From an uncultured Ilyobacter sp. (GTDB lineage Bacteria > Fusobacteriota > Fusobacteriia > Fusobacteriales > Fusobacteriaceae), in assembly GCF_963668515.1 (NCBI RefSeq), contig NZ_OY764864.1:62001-126000 (forward strand): a stretch of 64,000 nt of DNA, read 5' to 3'. Positions 36,790-46,908 of this stretch are shown piece after piece. The notes under the pieces were generated by a model. That model had not been told where the DNA came from. It saw only the letters and a list, made by a program, of their open reading frames with translations, and searched no databases. How positions within the stretch are numbered: the first letter of the stretch is position 1; every line of letters starts with the position of its first letter. A program made the translations under genes and the position numbers.

Positions 36790-37158
36790 TTATTTAACTT
36801 CTGATAGTTTTGACAGTTCTATTCTGAAGTCTCTACCGTTGATCTCTCCCACATATATAGATGTTTTAAAATTTCTTGTAGACCTAGCAGGGAGATTATA
36901 AAATGTAGGAGAAGAAACCAAGACCTCTCTGCCACTGTTTATTTCAGGATCTTTAAAATAGATATCGAGGGTTACACTCAGATTTTTACTGCTTCTATTT
37001 TCCATAAGTCCCGAGAAATATCGATAATGATTATTTTTTCTAGTTAATTTTGAATCGGTGATTCGAACTTTACCAAAGTTAAAAGAGTATCTTGAAGGTT
37101 CTCCCATTGCAGGGAAAAAAGTAATTATAAAAGCGATTAGTAATATAAATTTTTTCAT
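36790..37158 (-). CDS. Secreted protein of unknown function, FxLYD-like fold
   Basis: 122 residues with a signal peptide ending near FFPAMG. The mature 100 residues (VRITDSKLTRKNNHYRYFSG, MENRSSKNLSVTLDIYF) look like a single small beta-sandwich of the kind described as FxLYD. No catalytic motif seen; periplasmic or envelope location inferred. Good RBS AAAGGAGG. Confidence 0.65.
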   Translation of the reverse strand: MKKFILLIAFIITFFPAMGEPSRYSFNFGKVRITDSKLTRKNNHYRYFSGLMENRSSKNLSVTLDIYFKDPEINSGREVLVSSPTFYNLPARSTRNFKTSIYVGEINGRDFRIELSKLSEVK

Positions 37159-37303
37159 AATATTCTACCTCCTTTTTTGAAGAATTAATCAAATTAAATA
37201 TACTTAAAAAGAAATTAACCTCCTTTAACTTTTTTTTGAGTCGTTTTTATTAAATCCTGAATTGTGTTAAAATAAAGGTGGAAAATTATTTGAGAGGTGA
37301 CCA

Positions 37304-38185
37304 ATGAAAAAGTTTATAATAGAACCCCAGTACAGTAACTATAAGATATCTCAGTACCTTAGAGAGGTGCAAGGGTATTCAGGAAGAAGCTTGAGAAACA
37401 TAGAGTGTTATCTTGACGGAAAAAGGGTAAAAACAACAAAAAAAGTAAGGAAACTTAACCGTCTGATGGTAAAAGAAAAAGATAAGGGAACCGACATGAA
37501 ACCTATTAAGATGGATTTGAATATAATATATGAGGACAACAACCTCATTCTTATAGATAAAGAGCCCTATATCATAGTGCATCCCACACAAAAGAAGGTG
37601 GCTAAAACCTTGGCACATGGGGTAATTCATTATATGCATGAAAAAACTGGGAAAATTTTGGCCCCGAGATTTTATAATAGGCTGGACATGAACACAACTG
37701 GAATTATTGTGGTGGCTAAAAATGCTTATACCCAGGCTTTTTTACAGGATAAGGCAGAGGTCAAAAAATATTATCAAGCTATAGTAAAAGGTATAGTTGA
37801 AAAAGATGAATTTATGATAGAAAAACCTCTTGGAAAAGAAGGGGATGAACTTAGAAGAAAGGTAATGCCAGTGGAAAAAGGCGGACAGGATGCCAAAACC
37901 TTTGTTAAGGTAATAAAAAGATATCCTGAAAAAGATTTAACCCTTGTGGAGCTAGAACTTTTTACTGGAAGGACACATCAGATAAGAGCACATATGGAAT
38001 CATTGGGGCACCCTATACTGGGAGATGAACTCTATGGAGCTAAGGATGAGAGAGCTAGAAGACAGATGTTGCATTCTTACAAGCTTGAATTTACAAATCC
38101 TGACACCTTACTTCAAGAAATAATAGAAATAGAGTTACCAGAGGATATGAAAGAAATTTTAAGATTAAAAAAGGTTACCAATTGA
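37304..38185 (+). CDS. RluA/RluD-family pseudouridine synthase
   Basis: 293 residues: S4-like N-terminus (about 1-65), then the RluA-type catalytic domain. The active Asp is in RLDMNTTG (family RLDxxTSG), with HPTQKK and GRTHQIRAHM also conserved. It converts uridine to pseudouridine in rRNA or tRNA; which site cannot be told. ATG after GAGAGGTG. Confidence 0.9.
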   Translation: MKKFIIEPQYSNYKISQYLREVQGYSGRSLRNIECYLDGKRVKTTKKVRKLNRLMVKEKDKGTDMKPIKMDLNIIYEDNNLILIDKEPYIIVHPTQKKVAKTLAHGVIHYMHEKTGKILAPRFYNRLDMNTTGIIVVAKNAYTQAFLQDKAEVKKYYQAIVKGIVEKDEFMIEKPLGKEGDELRRKVMPVEKGGQDAKTFVKVIKRYPEKDLTLVELELFTGRTHQIRAHMESLGHPILGDELYGAKDERARRQMLHSYKLEFTNPDTLLQEIIEIELPEDMKEILRLKKVTN

Positions 38186-38221
38186 TCATAAAAAAGTTCA
38201 ATTTTAAACCCTATTCGATAA

Positions 38222-38250
38222 TTGACAAAGGGTAGAAATTAGTATATAGT
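38222..38250 (+). promoter_or_regulatory. Strong promoter of gap
   Basis: Consensus TTGACA and TATAGT with a 17-bp spacer, 122 bases upstream of the gap ATG, leaving a leader of about 110 nt. Confidence 0.7.
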
Positions 38251-38371
38251 TAGATGTAGAAGGTGATCAAAAAGTGTACACAAAAAATGAGTAAATTACA
38301 TTCGTTCACCAAAAGGCGACAAAAAAATTTACATAAAACTGAATTTATTATATCAAGGGGGTATTTTTAAA

Positions 38372-39379
38372 ATGGCAGTAAAAGTTGCAATTAACGGGTT
38401 TGGAAGAATTGGAAGACTAGCTTTGAGATTAATGACTAAAAATCCTGAGTTTGATGTAGTGGCAATCAATGACTTAACAGATTCAAAAATGTTAGCTCAC
38501 TTATTCAAATATGATACGGCTCAAGGAAGATTTAACGGAGATATCGAAGTTAAAGAGGGAGCTTTCGTAGTAAACGGAAAAGAAATAAAAGTATTTAGTC
38601 AAAGAAATCCACTTGACTTACCTTGGGGAGATTTAGGAGTAGATATCGTACTTGAGTGTACTGGTTTCTTTGCTACAAAAGAGAAAGCATCTGCTCACAT
38701 TACTGCAGGAGCAAAAAAAGTTGTTGTATCAGCTCCAGCTGATGCTCAAACTCCTACGGTAGTATTCAACGTGAACCATGATATTCTTACAGGAGAAGAA
38801 ACTGTAATATCAGGAGCTTCTTGTACAACTAACTGTCTTGCTCCAATGGCAAAAGTATTAAACGACGAGTATGGAATAGTTGAAGGATTAATGACAACAA
38901 TTCATGCATACACTGGAGATCAAAATACATTAGATGCACCTCATGCAAAAGGTGATTTAAGAAGAGCACGAGCTGCTGCTGCAAACATCGTTCCTAACAC
39001 AACTGGAGCTGCTAAGGCAATTGGTTTAGTTATTCCTGCATTAGCTGGAAAATTAGACGGAGCTGCTCAAAGAGTACCTGTGCCAACTGGTTCATTAACT
39101 GAGTTAATAACTGTATTAGAAAAGTCTGTAACTGTAGAAGAAGTTAATGCTGCGATGAAAGCTGCTGCAAACGAATCTTATGGATACACTGAGGAATTCT
39201 TAGTATCGAGTGATATCATAGGAATTGAATTTGGATCATTATTTGATGCAACTCAAACTAAAGTAATTACAGTAGACGGAAAGCAGCTAGTTAAGACTGT
39301 ATCTTGGTATGATAACGAGATGTCTTACACAGCTCAACTAATCAGAACTTTAAAGTACTTCGTAGAACTTTCTAAATAA
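38372..39379 (+). CDS. gap: Glyceraldehyde-3-phosphate dehydrogenase
   Basis: 335 residues. NAD-binding [12 protein letters not shown], catalytic Cys in [12 protein letters not shown], and the C-terminal [13 protein letters not shown]. Cytoplasmic glycolytic enzyme making 1,3-bisphosphoglycerate. Ala- and Leu-codon choice is more uniform than neighbours, as expected for high expression. Followed by its own terminator, then pgk. Confidence 0.97.
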   Translation: MAVKVAINGFGRIGRLALRLMTKNPEFDVVAINDLTDSKMLAHLFKYDTAQGRFNGDIEVKEGAFVVNGKEIKVFSQRNPLDLPWGDLGVDIVLECTGFFATKEKASAHITAGAKKVVVSAPADAQTPTVVFNVNHDILTGEETVISGASCTTNCLAPMAKVLNDEYGIVEGLMTTIHAYTGDQNTLDAPHAKGDLRRARAAAANIVPNTTGAAKAIGLVIPALAGKLDGAAQRVPVPTGSLTELITVLEKSVTVEEVNAAMKAAANESYGYTEEFLVSSDIIGIEFGSLFDATQTKVITVDGKQLVKTVSWYDNEMSYTAQLIRTLKYFVELSK

Positions 39380-39394
39380 TTTAATAAAAATAAA

Positions 39395-39424
39395 TAGCGG
39401 AAACCTTGGTTTCCGCTTTTTTTT
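39395..39424 (+). terminator. Terminator between gap and pgk
   Basis: AGCGGAAACC-TTGG-TTTCCGCT followed by eight T residues. Confidence 0.85.
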
Positions 39425-39466
39425 AGAGCTTTTATAAATATTATTCAAAAAACAGGAGGAAATCTA

Positions 39467-40660
39467 ATGGCAAAGAAAATCATAACTGATTTAGAGTTAA
39501 AAGGTAAAAAGGTATTAATGAGAGTAGACTTTAATGTACCTTTGAAAGATGGAAAAATAACAAATGACAATAGAATAACAGCAGCACTGCCTACAATAAC
39601 TTATGCACTAGAGCAGGGAGCGAGCGTAATAGCTTTTTCTCACCTTGGAAGAGTAAAAACTGAAGAGGATAAAGCCAGCAAATCAATGGCACCCGTTGCA
39701 GCAAGATTAGCTGAACTTTTAGGAAAAGAAGTTAAATTCGTCCCTGAAACAAGAGGAGCAGATCTAGAAGCGGCTGTATCTGAGATAAAGCCTGGCGAGA
39801 TTATGATGTTTGAAAATACAAGATTTGAAGATATAGATGGCAAAAAAGAATCTAAAAATGATCCTGAATTAGGTAAGTACTGGGCTTCCCTTGGAGATGT
39901 CTTTGTAAATGATGCATTTGGAACAGCTCACAGAGCACATGCTTCAAATGTGGGAATAGCATCAAACATCGAAGAATCAGCAGCAGGATTTCTTATGGAA
40001 AAAGAGATCAAATTTATAGGTGGAGCAGTAGATGCTCCTGAGAGACCACTTGTTGCAATTTTAGGTGGAGCTAAAGTTTCGGACAAAATCGCAGTTATTG
40101 AAAATCTTATAGCAAAGGCTGACAAGATTATCGTGGGTGGAGGAATGATGTTTACATTCCTAAAAGCAAAAGGATTAAGCATAGGAAAATCCCTTTGTGA
40201 AGAGGACAAACTTGATTTAGCTAAGGAACTTATGGAAAAAGCCGGAGACAAGCTGATACTTCCAGTAGATACTGTAGCTGCTAAGGCATTTGCTGCAGAT
40301 GCAGAGCACAAAACAGTGGCAGTAGCAGATATGGCAGAGGATGAGATGGGGCTAGATATCGGAGCAGCGTCTATAGAGCTTTTCACAAAAGCACTAGAGG
40401 GTTCAAAAACTGTTGTTTGGAATGGACCTATGGGAGTATTTGAAATGCCTGCTTTTGCAAAGGGAACTATAGGGGTTTGTGAGGCAATCGCAAACCTTGA
40501 GGGAGCGACTACAATAATCGGTGGAGGAGACTCTGCAACAGCTGCTATACAGCTAGGATACGCAGATAAATTTACTCATATCTCTACTGGTGGAGGAGCA
40601 TCTCTTGAGTATTTAGAAGGAAAATTACTTCCAGGAGTAGAATCAATTTCTGAGTGTTAA
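39467..40660 (+). CDS. pgk: Phosphoglycerate kinase
   Basis: 397 residues: [52 protein letters not shown] and the C-terminal [11 protein letters not shown] plus [16 protein letters not shown]. Transfers phosphate from 1,3-bisphosphoglycerate to ADP. Directly downstream of gap, as in many bacteria, but with a terminator between. Confidence 0.97.
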   Translation: MAKKIITDLELKGKKVLMRVDFNVPLKDGKITNDNRITAALPTITYALEQGASVIAFSHLGRVKTEEDKASKSMAPVAARLAELLGKEVKFVPETRGADLEAAVSEIKPGEIMMFENTRFEDIDGKKESKNDPELGKYWASLGDVFVNDAFGTAHRAHASNVGIASNIEESAAGFLMEKEIKFIGGAVDAPERPLVAILGGAKVSDKIAVIENLIAKADKIIVGGGMMFTFLKAKGLSIGKSLCEEDKLDLAKELMEKAGDKLILPVDTVAAKAFAADAEHKTVAVADMAEDEMGLDIGAASIELFTKALEGSKTVVWNGPMGVFEMPAFAKGTIGVCEAIANLEGATTIIGGGDSATAAIQLGYADKFTHISTGGGASLEYLEGKLLPGVESISEC

Positions 40661-40682
40661 TTCACTTATAAATAGAGTTTAT

Positions 40683-40710
40683 AAAGTGCGACTTATGTCG
40701 CACTTTTTGT
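40683..40710 (+). terminator. Terminator of pgk
   Basis: AAAGTGCGAC-TTAT-GTCGCACTTT followed by TTG and T-rich DNA. Confidence 0.85.
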
Positions 40711-40866
40711 TTTTTTATTTATTATAGATATATATGAAATATTAATAAAAATAAGTTCTACGAATTGAAATATGGTATAAAATAATTCTTTTGCTTGAAA
40801 TTTTATTTTTCAAAGTTTATATTTAAAGTGATGTAACAACTAAAAAAAATCATAAAATGGGGGAGA

Positions 40867-42669
40867 ATGATGAAAAAAAGATTTTATATGCTTTTAGGAA
40901 CAGCTTTATTACTTGCTCTGACAGCATGCAGTGGCGGAGATATCAAAGAAGATAAAGAAGTATCCATAAAAAAACCAAAAGATTTTAGTCTTGTAGTGGC
41001 ACACATCAACGACACCCATGGAAGAATAGAAGAGGGGAAATACGATGGGATGGGATTTACTAGAATTTCAACGGTATTAAAGGATCTCAGAAAAGAAAAC
41101 GATAATGTTCTTTTTCTTGATGCTGGAGACACTATACACGGAACAACATTTGCAACTTTATCTGAGGGAGAGTCTGTGGTAGAGATACTAAATTATATGA
41201 AACTAGATGCAAGCACTCCTGGGAATCATGACTTTAACTACGGGAAGGACAGACTAAAAGAGATAGAAAAACTTGCAGATTATGAAATTCTAGGGGCTAA
41301 TGTGGTTACTGAGAATGGTGGTAAATTTATTGAGCCTTATATTATAAAAGATATGAACGGAGTAAGTATAGGGGTTTTTGGGATAGCTACTCCAGAAACT
41401 GCCTATAAAACCAACCCTAAAAATGTGGATGGAATAATATTTGGCGACCCTGTGGAATACTCAAAAAAATCTGTTCAAGAGTTAAAATCTAAAGGTGCAG
41501 ATTTTATAATAGCACTGACTCATCTTGGTATGGATCAAAGTACAAAAGATGGCCTTAAGAGCACAGACATAGCTAAGTCAGTAGAAGGTATTGGTCTTAT
41601 TATTGACGGACACAGCCATACAACATTAGAAGATGGAGTGGTAGTCAATAAAACGACCATTGTACAGACAGGTGAATACGGCAAAAACATGGGGATAGTT
41701 GATATAAAGGTTGAAAACGGAGTGACTACCATAAACCCTAGATTGATAAGTAAGGAAGAGGCTCTAGGTAAAATCATTGAAAGAGAGATAGCCATGGAAA
41801 TAACCGAAAGGCTGAAGGTCAATGAGGATTATCTTATAAAAAAGGGAGATACTCTTTCTGAAATATCATATTCTACAAAAGTTCCTGTGACCGAGCTGGC
41901 TTCAATAAATGGAATAAGTAATGTAGATCTGATATACAAGGGAAATACACTAATGGTTCCAGTGGAAAAAAATGTAACTAAAAGAGCAACCCAAGTGGAA
42001 AAAGTAACAATGGGAGGAATAGAAAAGGATCCCCAGCTTGAAAAATTAATTGACAGTATAAAAGCTGAACAGAAAAAAATAACTCATGTAAAAATAGGAG
42101 AAACTCCTGTGTCTTTAAATGGAGAGAGAGAGTTTGTGAGGACAGGAGAAACTAATCTTGCCAATATGATAACAGAAGCAATGCTCTGGAAGACAGGTGC
42201 CGAGATAGCCTTAACAAACGGTGGAGGTATAAGAGCCTCTATACCTGCAGGTGAAATAACAGTGGGAGATATAATCTCAGTTCTTCCTTTTGGAAACTAT
42301 GTAGTTACCAAGGAGATGGGGGGAAGTGAGGTTATAGGGGCACTAGAACACGGTATATCAGATTACCCTGCTACCACGGGTGCATTTCCTCAGATAGCTG
42401 GAATGAAGGTGCAATTTGACCCTTCTAGGGCTCCAGGTGAAAGAATAGTTGCGGTGACAATGGATAGCGGTGAGGAACTTCTTCCTGATTCAGTTTATCT
42501 AGTGGCTACCAACGACTTTATAGCTGCAGGAGGAGATGATTATAAGATGTTCAAAGGTAAACCTGAAGCTGGTAATTTTGAGGGTCTTGACGAAATTCTT
42601 ATGGATTACATAAAGACTAAAGGGATAACAGAGATGGAAAAAGACGGCAGAATAAGTGTGAATAAATAA
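40867..42669 (+). CDS. Lipoprotein 5'-nucleotidase/metallophosphatase with LysM domain
   Basis: 600 residues; tandem ATGs at 40867 and 40870. Lipobox LALTACSGG gives a lipidated Cys near residue 22. The metallophosphatase domain follows (VAHINDTHGR, DAGDTIHG, TPGNHDFNYG, DGHSHT). A LysM module (YLIKKGDTLSEISYSTKVPV, to about residue 375) sits between it and the C-terminal nucleotidase domain (NGGGIRASIPAGEI, GDDYKMF). Periplasmic nucleotide salvage is likely; LysM would tether it to peptidoglycan. The inserted LysM is unusual. Confidence 0.88.
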   Translation: MMKKRFYMLLGTALLLALTACSGGDIKEDKEVSIKKPKDFSLVVAHINDTHGRIEEGKYDGMGFTRISTVLKDLRKENDNVLFLDAGDTIHGTTFATLSEGESVVEILNYMKLDASTPGNHDFNYGKDRLKEIEKLADYEILGANVVTENGGKFIEPYIIKDMNGVSIGVFGIATPETAYKTNPKNVDGIIFGDPVEYSKKSVQELKSKGADFIIALTHLGMDQSTKDGLKSTDIAKSVEGIGLIIDGHSHTTLEDGVVVNKTTIVQTGEYGKNMGIVDIKVENGVTTINPRLISKEEALGKIIEREIAMEITERLKVNEDYLIKKGDTLSEISYSTKVPVTELASINGISNVDLIYKGNTLMVPVEKNVTKRATQVEKVTMGGIEKDPQLEKLIDSIKAEQKKITHVKIGETPVSLNGEREFVRTGETNLANMITEAMLWKTGAEIALTNGGGIRASIPAGEITVGDIISVLPFGNYVVTKEMGGSEVIGALEHGISDYPATTGAFPQIAGMKVQFDPSRAPGERIVAVTMDSGEELLPDSVYLVATNDFIAAGGDDYKMFKGKPEAGNFEGLDEILMDYIKTKGITEMEKDGRISVNK

Positions 42670-42675
42670 TCTAAG

Positions 42676-42717
42676 CAGGCTCCGGGTTTATCGGAGCCTG
42701 AACACTTATTTTTTTAT
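42676..42717 (+). terminator. Terminator of the nucleotidase gene
   Basis: CAGGCTCCG/CGGAGCCTG stem, then AACACTTATTTTTTTAT. Confidence 0.75.
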
Positions 42718-42746
42718 AATTTCTGATAAAAAATTTGAAAAAATCG

Positions 42747-42775
42747 TTGACTGAGTTATGAAAATATGCTATTAT
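42747..42775 (+). promoter_or_regulatory. Promoter of the six-tRNA operon
   Basis: TTGACT and TATTAT with a 17-bp spacer, 27 bases upstream of tRNA-Pro. Confidence 0.75.
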
Positions 42776-42802
42776 TAATCTTGTCTTGAGGAAAAAAAAT
42801 AA

Positions 42803-42879
42803 CGGAGCATAGCGCAGCCCGGTAGCGCACCTGCCTTGGGAGCAGGGGGTCGCAGGTTCAAATCCTGCTGTTCCGACCA
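42803..42879 (+). tRNA. tRNA-Pro (UGG)
   Basis: Acceptor CGGAGCA/TGTTCCG, anticodon loop CTTGGGA, T arm with GGTTCAAATCC, encoded CCA. Confidence 0.97.
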
Positions 42880-42884
42880 TTTTT

Positions 42885-42960
<76 letters not shown>

Positions 42961-42966
42961 ACATTT

Positions 42967-43043
<77 letters not shown>

Positions 43044-43074
43044 TTTAATATTTAGGCAAAAAGAAAAGACATAT

Positions 43075-43151
43075 GGTGAGCGTAGTTCAGTTGGTAGAGC
43101 GCCAGTTTGTGGTACTGGTTGTCGCGGGTTCGAGTCCCGTCGTTCACCCCA
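43075..43151 (+). tRNA. tRNA-His (GUG)
   Basis: Includes the extra 5' G(-1) opposite C73; acceptor GTGAGCG/CGTTCAC; anticodon loop TTGTGGT; encoded CCA. Confidence 0.97.
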
Positions 43152-43159
43152 TATAATAT

Positions 43160-43235
43160 GCGTCACTAGCTCAGTTGGTAGAGCACACGACTTTTAATCG
43201 TGTTGTCACAGGTTCGATCCCTGTGTGACGCACCA
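43160..43235 (+). tRNA. tRNA-Lys (UUU)
   Basis: Acceptor GCGTCAC/GTGACGC, anticodon loop CTTTTAA, encoded CCA. Confidence 0.97.
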
Positions 43236-43242
43236 CTCAAAC

Positions 43243-43326
43243 GCGGGGGTGGCGGAATTGGCAGACGCGCTAGACTTAGGATCTAGTGTCTTTGACGTGG
43301 GAGTTCAAGTCTCCCCCTCCGCACCA
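43243..43326 (+). tRNA. tRNA-Leu (UAG)
   Basis: Class II tRNA with a long variable arm; acceptor GCGGGGG/CCTCCGC, anticodon loop CTTAGGA, encoded CCA. Last of the operon. Confidence 0.96.
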
Positions 43327-43337
43327 TAAGAATTCAG

Positions 43338-43366
43338 GAGCAGCTTTTCGAAGCTGTTTTTTTATT
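43338..43366 (+). terminator. Terminator of the tRNA operon
   Basis: CAGCTT-TTCG-AAGCTG followed by TTTTTTTATTTTTT. Confidence 0.85.
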
Positions 43367-43428
43367 TTTTGAAACAAAACAATATAGAATAATTCAGATA
43401 AGGGAATATTTTTAGTGAGTAGTATACA

Positions 43429-43459
43429 AAAAATCCGGATTTGTTTTCCGGATTTTTGA
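43429..43459 (-). terminator. Terminator of the LPS glycosyltransferase operon
   Basis: AAAAATCCGGA/TCCGGATTTTT hairpin directly past the last gene of the leftward operon; T runs on both strands. Confidence 0.8.
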
Positions 43460-44473
43460 TTAAACAGTTATTTTATCTAGTTTTTCTTCGATCTTTTCCA
43501 ATACCATAGCAGGTTTCAGATCAAGCATACATTTAAAATGTCCCTTAGGGCATTTTTTTCCTCCATGGAGTCCGCAGGGTCTGCACGGAAGTCCTGTATT
43601 TTCTATTATCTGGCTATTTTTGGACCAAGGGTAGAATCCAAGTTCTCTAACGGTAGCACCAAAAATGGCTATAATATGAGTATCTTTCCAGGCGGAGGCT
43701 ATGTGTATAGGGGAGGAGTCGTTGGTCAAAACCACATGAGATCTCCTTGTAACTTCTGCAACTTCTAGAAGGGAGGTTTTTCCTATCAAGTTGACTGTCT
43801 TATCGGTCTCTTTTATGTTGAGGAGAAGTTCTTCCCGTCCCCCTATAAGGATGATAGCCGTGTCCTCTCTTTTGGAAAGGTTTTCAATTAGATTATTAAA
43901 ATATTCTAGAGGCCATTGTTTGGTAAACCATTTACTTCCAGGAGCAATAGCAACAATTTTTTTGTTTTCTAGATGGTTTTCAGACCAGATTTCATCTACT
44001 CTGCTTTTCTCGGCTTTTCCTGGGAAAATCTCTATTCCGTAGTATTTATTATTTTTATCCTCAACAAAGGAGAGGAGTTTTTCAACTTCATGCTTACTCT
44101 TGTCATAGTGTACCTTTTTGGTAAAAAATAATTTACCTGCGCAATTGTCATATCCCACTCTAATAGGGGCACCTGTTAGCCAAGTTAGCAGGGAACTTCT
44201 GAGATATCTATGTGGGGTGATGATCATATCAAAATTTTTGTATTTCAGTCTTTTACCCAAAAGAAAAAGCCCCTTGAGTCCTTTGTGCTCTCCCCTTTTA
44301 TCATACTCTATTATTTCAGATAAATTTGGATTGTTTCTAAGGATAGCTGATCCTACAGGAGTCGTGACATAGGTTATGCTGCTGTCTGGATATTTTTCTT
44401 TGAGTTTTTTAATGAGAGGTGTAGATAGGACAATGTCCCCTATAAAGGCCGTATGTATAATCAAAATTTTCAT
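43460..44473 (-). CDS. LPS heptosyltransferase (GT9, WaaF-like)
   Basis: 337 residues. GT9 pattern: ILIIHTAFIGDIVLSTPLIK at the N-terminus, APGSKWFTKQWPLEYF in the middle, and LTNDSSPIHIASAW as the nucleotide-sugar-binding motif. Adds heptose to the LPS inner core at the inner face of the cytoplasmic membrane. Its start overlaps the preceding gene by 4 nt, so it is the last gene of a three-gene operon. Confidence 0.88.
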   Translation of the reverse strand: MKILIIHTAFIGDIVLSTPLIKKLKEKYPDSSITYVTTPVGSAILRNNPNLSEIIEYDKRGEHKGLKGLFLLGKRLKYKNFDMIITPHRYLRSSLLTWLTGAPIRVGYDNCAGKLFFTKKVHYDKSKHEVEKLLSFVEDKNNKYYGIEIFPGKAEKSRVDEIWSENHLENKKIVAIAPGSKWFTKQWPLEYFNNLIENLSKREDTAIILIGGREELLLNIKETDKTVNLIGKTSLLEVAEVTRRSHVVLTNDSSPIHIASAWKDTHIIAIFGATVRELGFYPWSKNSQIIENTGLPCRPCGLHGGKKCPKGHFKCMLDLKPAMVLEKIEEKLDKITV

Positions 44474-45507
44474 CTATCCACCTCATTTTTCTTTAATTTA
44501 TCAACGATAATATCCGCAATGGAATTTTTAATTTCGTTATTGTAGCTGTCGAAATATTTGTGAGAGTAGTCTTCCTTTGGGTTATCTTTGTCTGGTATGA
44601 TATACTGAGCATTATTCCATCCAAAGACTCCCCATCTGACAGGATGCTGTGTTTTTTTATTTGGATATATGGCTACAATATTTCTTTTCATAGACGCCGC
44701 TATATGTGTAGGGCCAGTTGATCCTCCCAAATACAAATCAGCTTTTGATATTACCGCCGCAAGATTCAAGAGGTCACCGCCATTTGCAAATAGAAATATA
44801 TTGTCTTCTTTAATTTTTTCAATTATCTTTTCGCCTCTCTCTTCTTCAGATATATGGCATGTAAGAACAACATTTAGAGCTGGTATTTTTTTCTTTACTG
44901 TTTTTATAAGGTCAGCATACTCCTCATCAGAAATATTTTTGGCAGAACCTCCCATAAATGGGTTTATCACAAGAATTTTACCCTCTATACTGTTTTCTTT
45001 TATAAATACCTCTGCTGCTCTTTTATGTCTCTCCTCTAAAAATACAGAGTTATTTATTTCATAATTTTCATCGAATAGTTTTCCATCGAGTTTTTTTATA
45101 AGATCGAGGTTGTATTCGGCCTCATTTTTTATAGAAAGAGATCTTCTCTGACGTATTCCTTTGTTGTATGCGAAAATAGAACTTAATTTTGATATGGGCC
45201 CAATTCTCCATTTAGCCTTACTGGCCTTGGCAAGTTTAGACACAAAACTGTCATTGTATAGAGCTATAAAGACATCCGCCCTAAAATGCTTGATTTTTTC
45301 TATTAGTTCCTTCTGTCTGAAATCATCTATTTTTATTACACGATTTATGTAAGGTAGATTTTTTACTATCTCATAATTGTATTTTCTCACGAGAACTGTT
45401 ATTTCAGCCTGGGGATACATTTTTCTGAGCATATAAAAACTGGGGATGGAAAGAACTAAATCCCCTATTTTATCTGTTCTAGATACTATTATTCGTTTTA
45501 TTTCCAC
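44470..45507 (-). CDS. LPS heptosyltransferase (GT9), second paralogue
   Basis: 345 residues from a GTG 5 nt after AAGGGTG; a further GTG at 45516 lies on top of that site and is less likely. GT9 signatures: RIIVSRTDKIGDLVLSIPSF, INPFMGGSAKNISDEEY and LYLGGSTGPTHIAASM. Probably transfers a second core heptose. Only distantly similar to its neighbour. Confidence 0.85.
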   Translation of the reverse strand: MEIKRIIVSRTDKIGDLVLSIPSFYMLRKMYPQAEITVLVRKYNYEIVKNLPYINRVIKIDDFRQKELIEKIKHFRADVFIALYNDSFVSKLAKASKAKWRIGPISKLSSIFAYNKGIRQRRSLSIKNEAEYNLDLIKKLDGKLFDENYEINNSVFLEERHKRAAEVFIKENSIEGKILVINPFMGGSAKNISDEEYADLIKTVKKKIPALNVVLTCHISEEERGEKIIEKIKEDNIFLFANGGDLLNLAAVISKADLYLGGSTGPTHIAASMKRNIVAIYPNKKTQHPVRWGVFGWNNAQYIIPDKDNPKEDYSHKYFDSYNNEIKNSIADIIVDKLKKNEVDR

Positions 45508-45518
45508 AAAAATCACCC

Positions 45519-46295
45519 TTAGCTTTTTTTATTTTCCACATAGGATCCGTTTCGGTATATCTCTCTCAGCTTAAAATATTTCACCATGGAATACATTGAA
45601 CTGGTACAGGCTATGACAAATCCCTCTATACCGTCTAAAAATCCCAGCCTTAAAAAATACATCCTGAAAAATTTATACATGGGGTTTAAAATTATTTTTA
45701 AAATTCCGGACTTTTTTCCTCTTCGGTAATATTCTTCTGCCCCCAAAGTTGTATATCTGTTGAATCTGTCGAAGTAATCTTTCATTGTGATATAGGAGTA
45801 GTGGTTTATTTTTTCTTTTATTTTTCCTATTTCAAGGTCTGTTATATAATCTTCATGAACCAGGTTTTCACTCACTTTAACGCTGTCTTTTTTCCAGAGT
45901 CTCGTGGCATACTGATTGCTCCATCCACCGTGTTTCAGCTCTTTTCCAAAGCATACAGAGCATCTGTTTATCTGGTAGACCTGGTGATCATAAGTTCCCT
46001 TTTTTATCTCGTTTATTTTTATTATAAGCTCTTCAGAGAGTTCTTCATCGGCATCGATAAGCAGTATCCACTCTCCGCTGCATTTTTCAATGACAGAATT
46101 TTTCTGAGGACCAAATCCCTTCCATTCTTCGTCGTAGACTTTGGCTCCGAAATTTTTGGCTATTTCCACAGTTTTATCGCTGCTGTTGCTGTCTACAATC
46201 ACTATCTCATCAGCCACCTTACTGGCGGCTTTTAGAGTTACCGGAAGTATTTTTTCTTCATTAAATGTTATTATTCCAACGGATAGTTCCATCAT
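45519..46295 (-). CDS. Glycosyltransferase family 2, WaaE/KdtX-like
   Basis: 258 residues; GTG-ATG-ATG start cluster after AGGGTGAG. GT2 features: LSVGIITFNEEKILPVTL, IVDSNSSDKTVEIAK, LLIDADEELS (DxD-like) and the KHGGWSNQYATRLWKK segment seen in core beta-glucosyltransferases of the WaaE/KdtX group. First gene of the LPS-core operon. Confidence 0.85.
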   Translation of the reverse strand: MMELSVGIITFNEEKILPVTLKAASKVADEIVIVDSNSSDKTVEIAKNFGAKVYDEEWKGFGPQKNSVIEKCSGEWILLIDADEELSEELIIKINEIKKGTYDHQVYQINRCSVCFGKELKHGGWSNQYATRLWKKDSVKVSENLVHEDYITDLEIGKIKEKINHYSYITMKDYFDRFNRYTTLGAEEYYRRGKKSGILKIILNPMYKFFRMYFLRLGFLDGIEGFVIACTSSMYSMVKYFKLREIYRNGSYVENKKS

Positions 46296-46367
46296 CACTC
46301 ACCCTATATTTATTTATCAGCTAATTATAACAACTAAAGTACCTTTTGGCAACTTTACAAAAAACAG

Positions 46368-46397
46368 AAAAGACCGAGTAGGGTAACTCGGTCTTTT
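46368..46397 (-). terminator. Terminator of the Met-tRNA operon
   Basis: AAAAGACCGAGT/ACTCGGTCTTTT hairpin with T runs on both strands, between the tRNAs and the LPS operon. Confidence 0.8.
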
Positions 46398-46508
46398 CAA
46401 TAGGTCATTCATAGTTTCTTAAAAGAAACACCTGAGTGGGTAGCCCAGGATTTGAATCATATAGACTTAAAAAAAGGGGGGGCTTAAGTTCTACATGGAA
46501 TATATCAA

Positions 46509-46585
46509 TGGTGCCTAGAAGTGGATTCGAACCACCGACCGCACGGGTATGAACCGTGTGCTCTAGCCAACTGAGCTATCTAGGC
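46509..46585 (-). tRNA. tRNA-Met (CAU), probably elongator
   Basis: Acceptor GCCTAGA/TCTAGGC, fully paired; anticodon loop TTCATAC; encoded CCA. A CAU anticodon could also be tRNA-Ile2 with lysidine, but CGGTTCATACCCG resembles elongator Met. Confidence 0.9.
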
Positions 46586-46590
46586 ATATT

Positions 46591-46667
<77 letters not shown>

Positions 46668-46702
46668 TCACTTTTCTGTCAAAAAGATAAATCATGAAAT
46701 TT

Positions 46703-46779
<77 letters not shown>

Positions 46780-46828
46780 TCACTTTTCTCTATAAAAAAC
46801 ATGATTTTTTTCTTTTGCAACAAGATTA

Positions 46829-46857
46829 ATTATATTATATCGATAAAGATAAGTCAA
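46829..46857 (-). promoter_or_regulatory. Promoter of the Met-tRNA operon
   Basis: On the minus strand TTGACT and a consensus TATAAT are separated by 17 bp, about 50 bases before the first initiator tRNA. Confidence 0.8.
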
Positions 46858-46908
46858 CATTTTTTTGTAATTTTTTATAAAATTTTATAATTTACTGTGT
46901 TATGTTTT

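Noticed and set aside
43381-43440. Iteron-like word TTTTTAGTGAGTAGTATACAA near the tRNA terminator
   Set aside because: Needs an extra base between halves and has a poor left half; probably chance.
46425-46490. tRNA-like fragment (complement of GCCCAGGATTTGAATC) beside the Met tRNAs
   Set aside because: A T-loop-like word is present but its stem does not pair and no anticodon arm can be formed; at best a tRNA relic.
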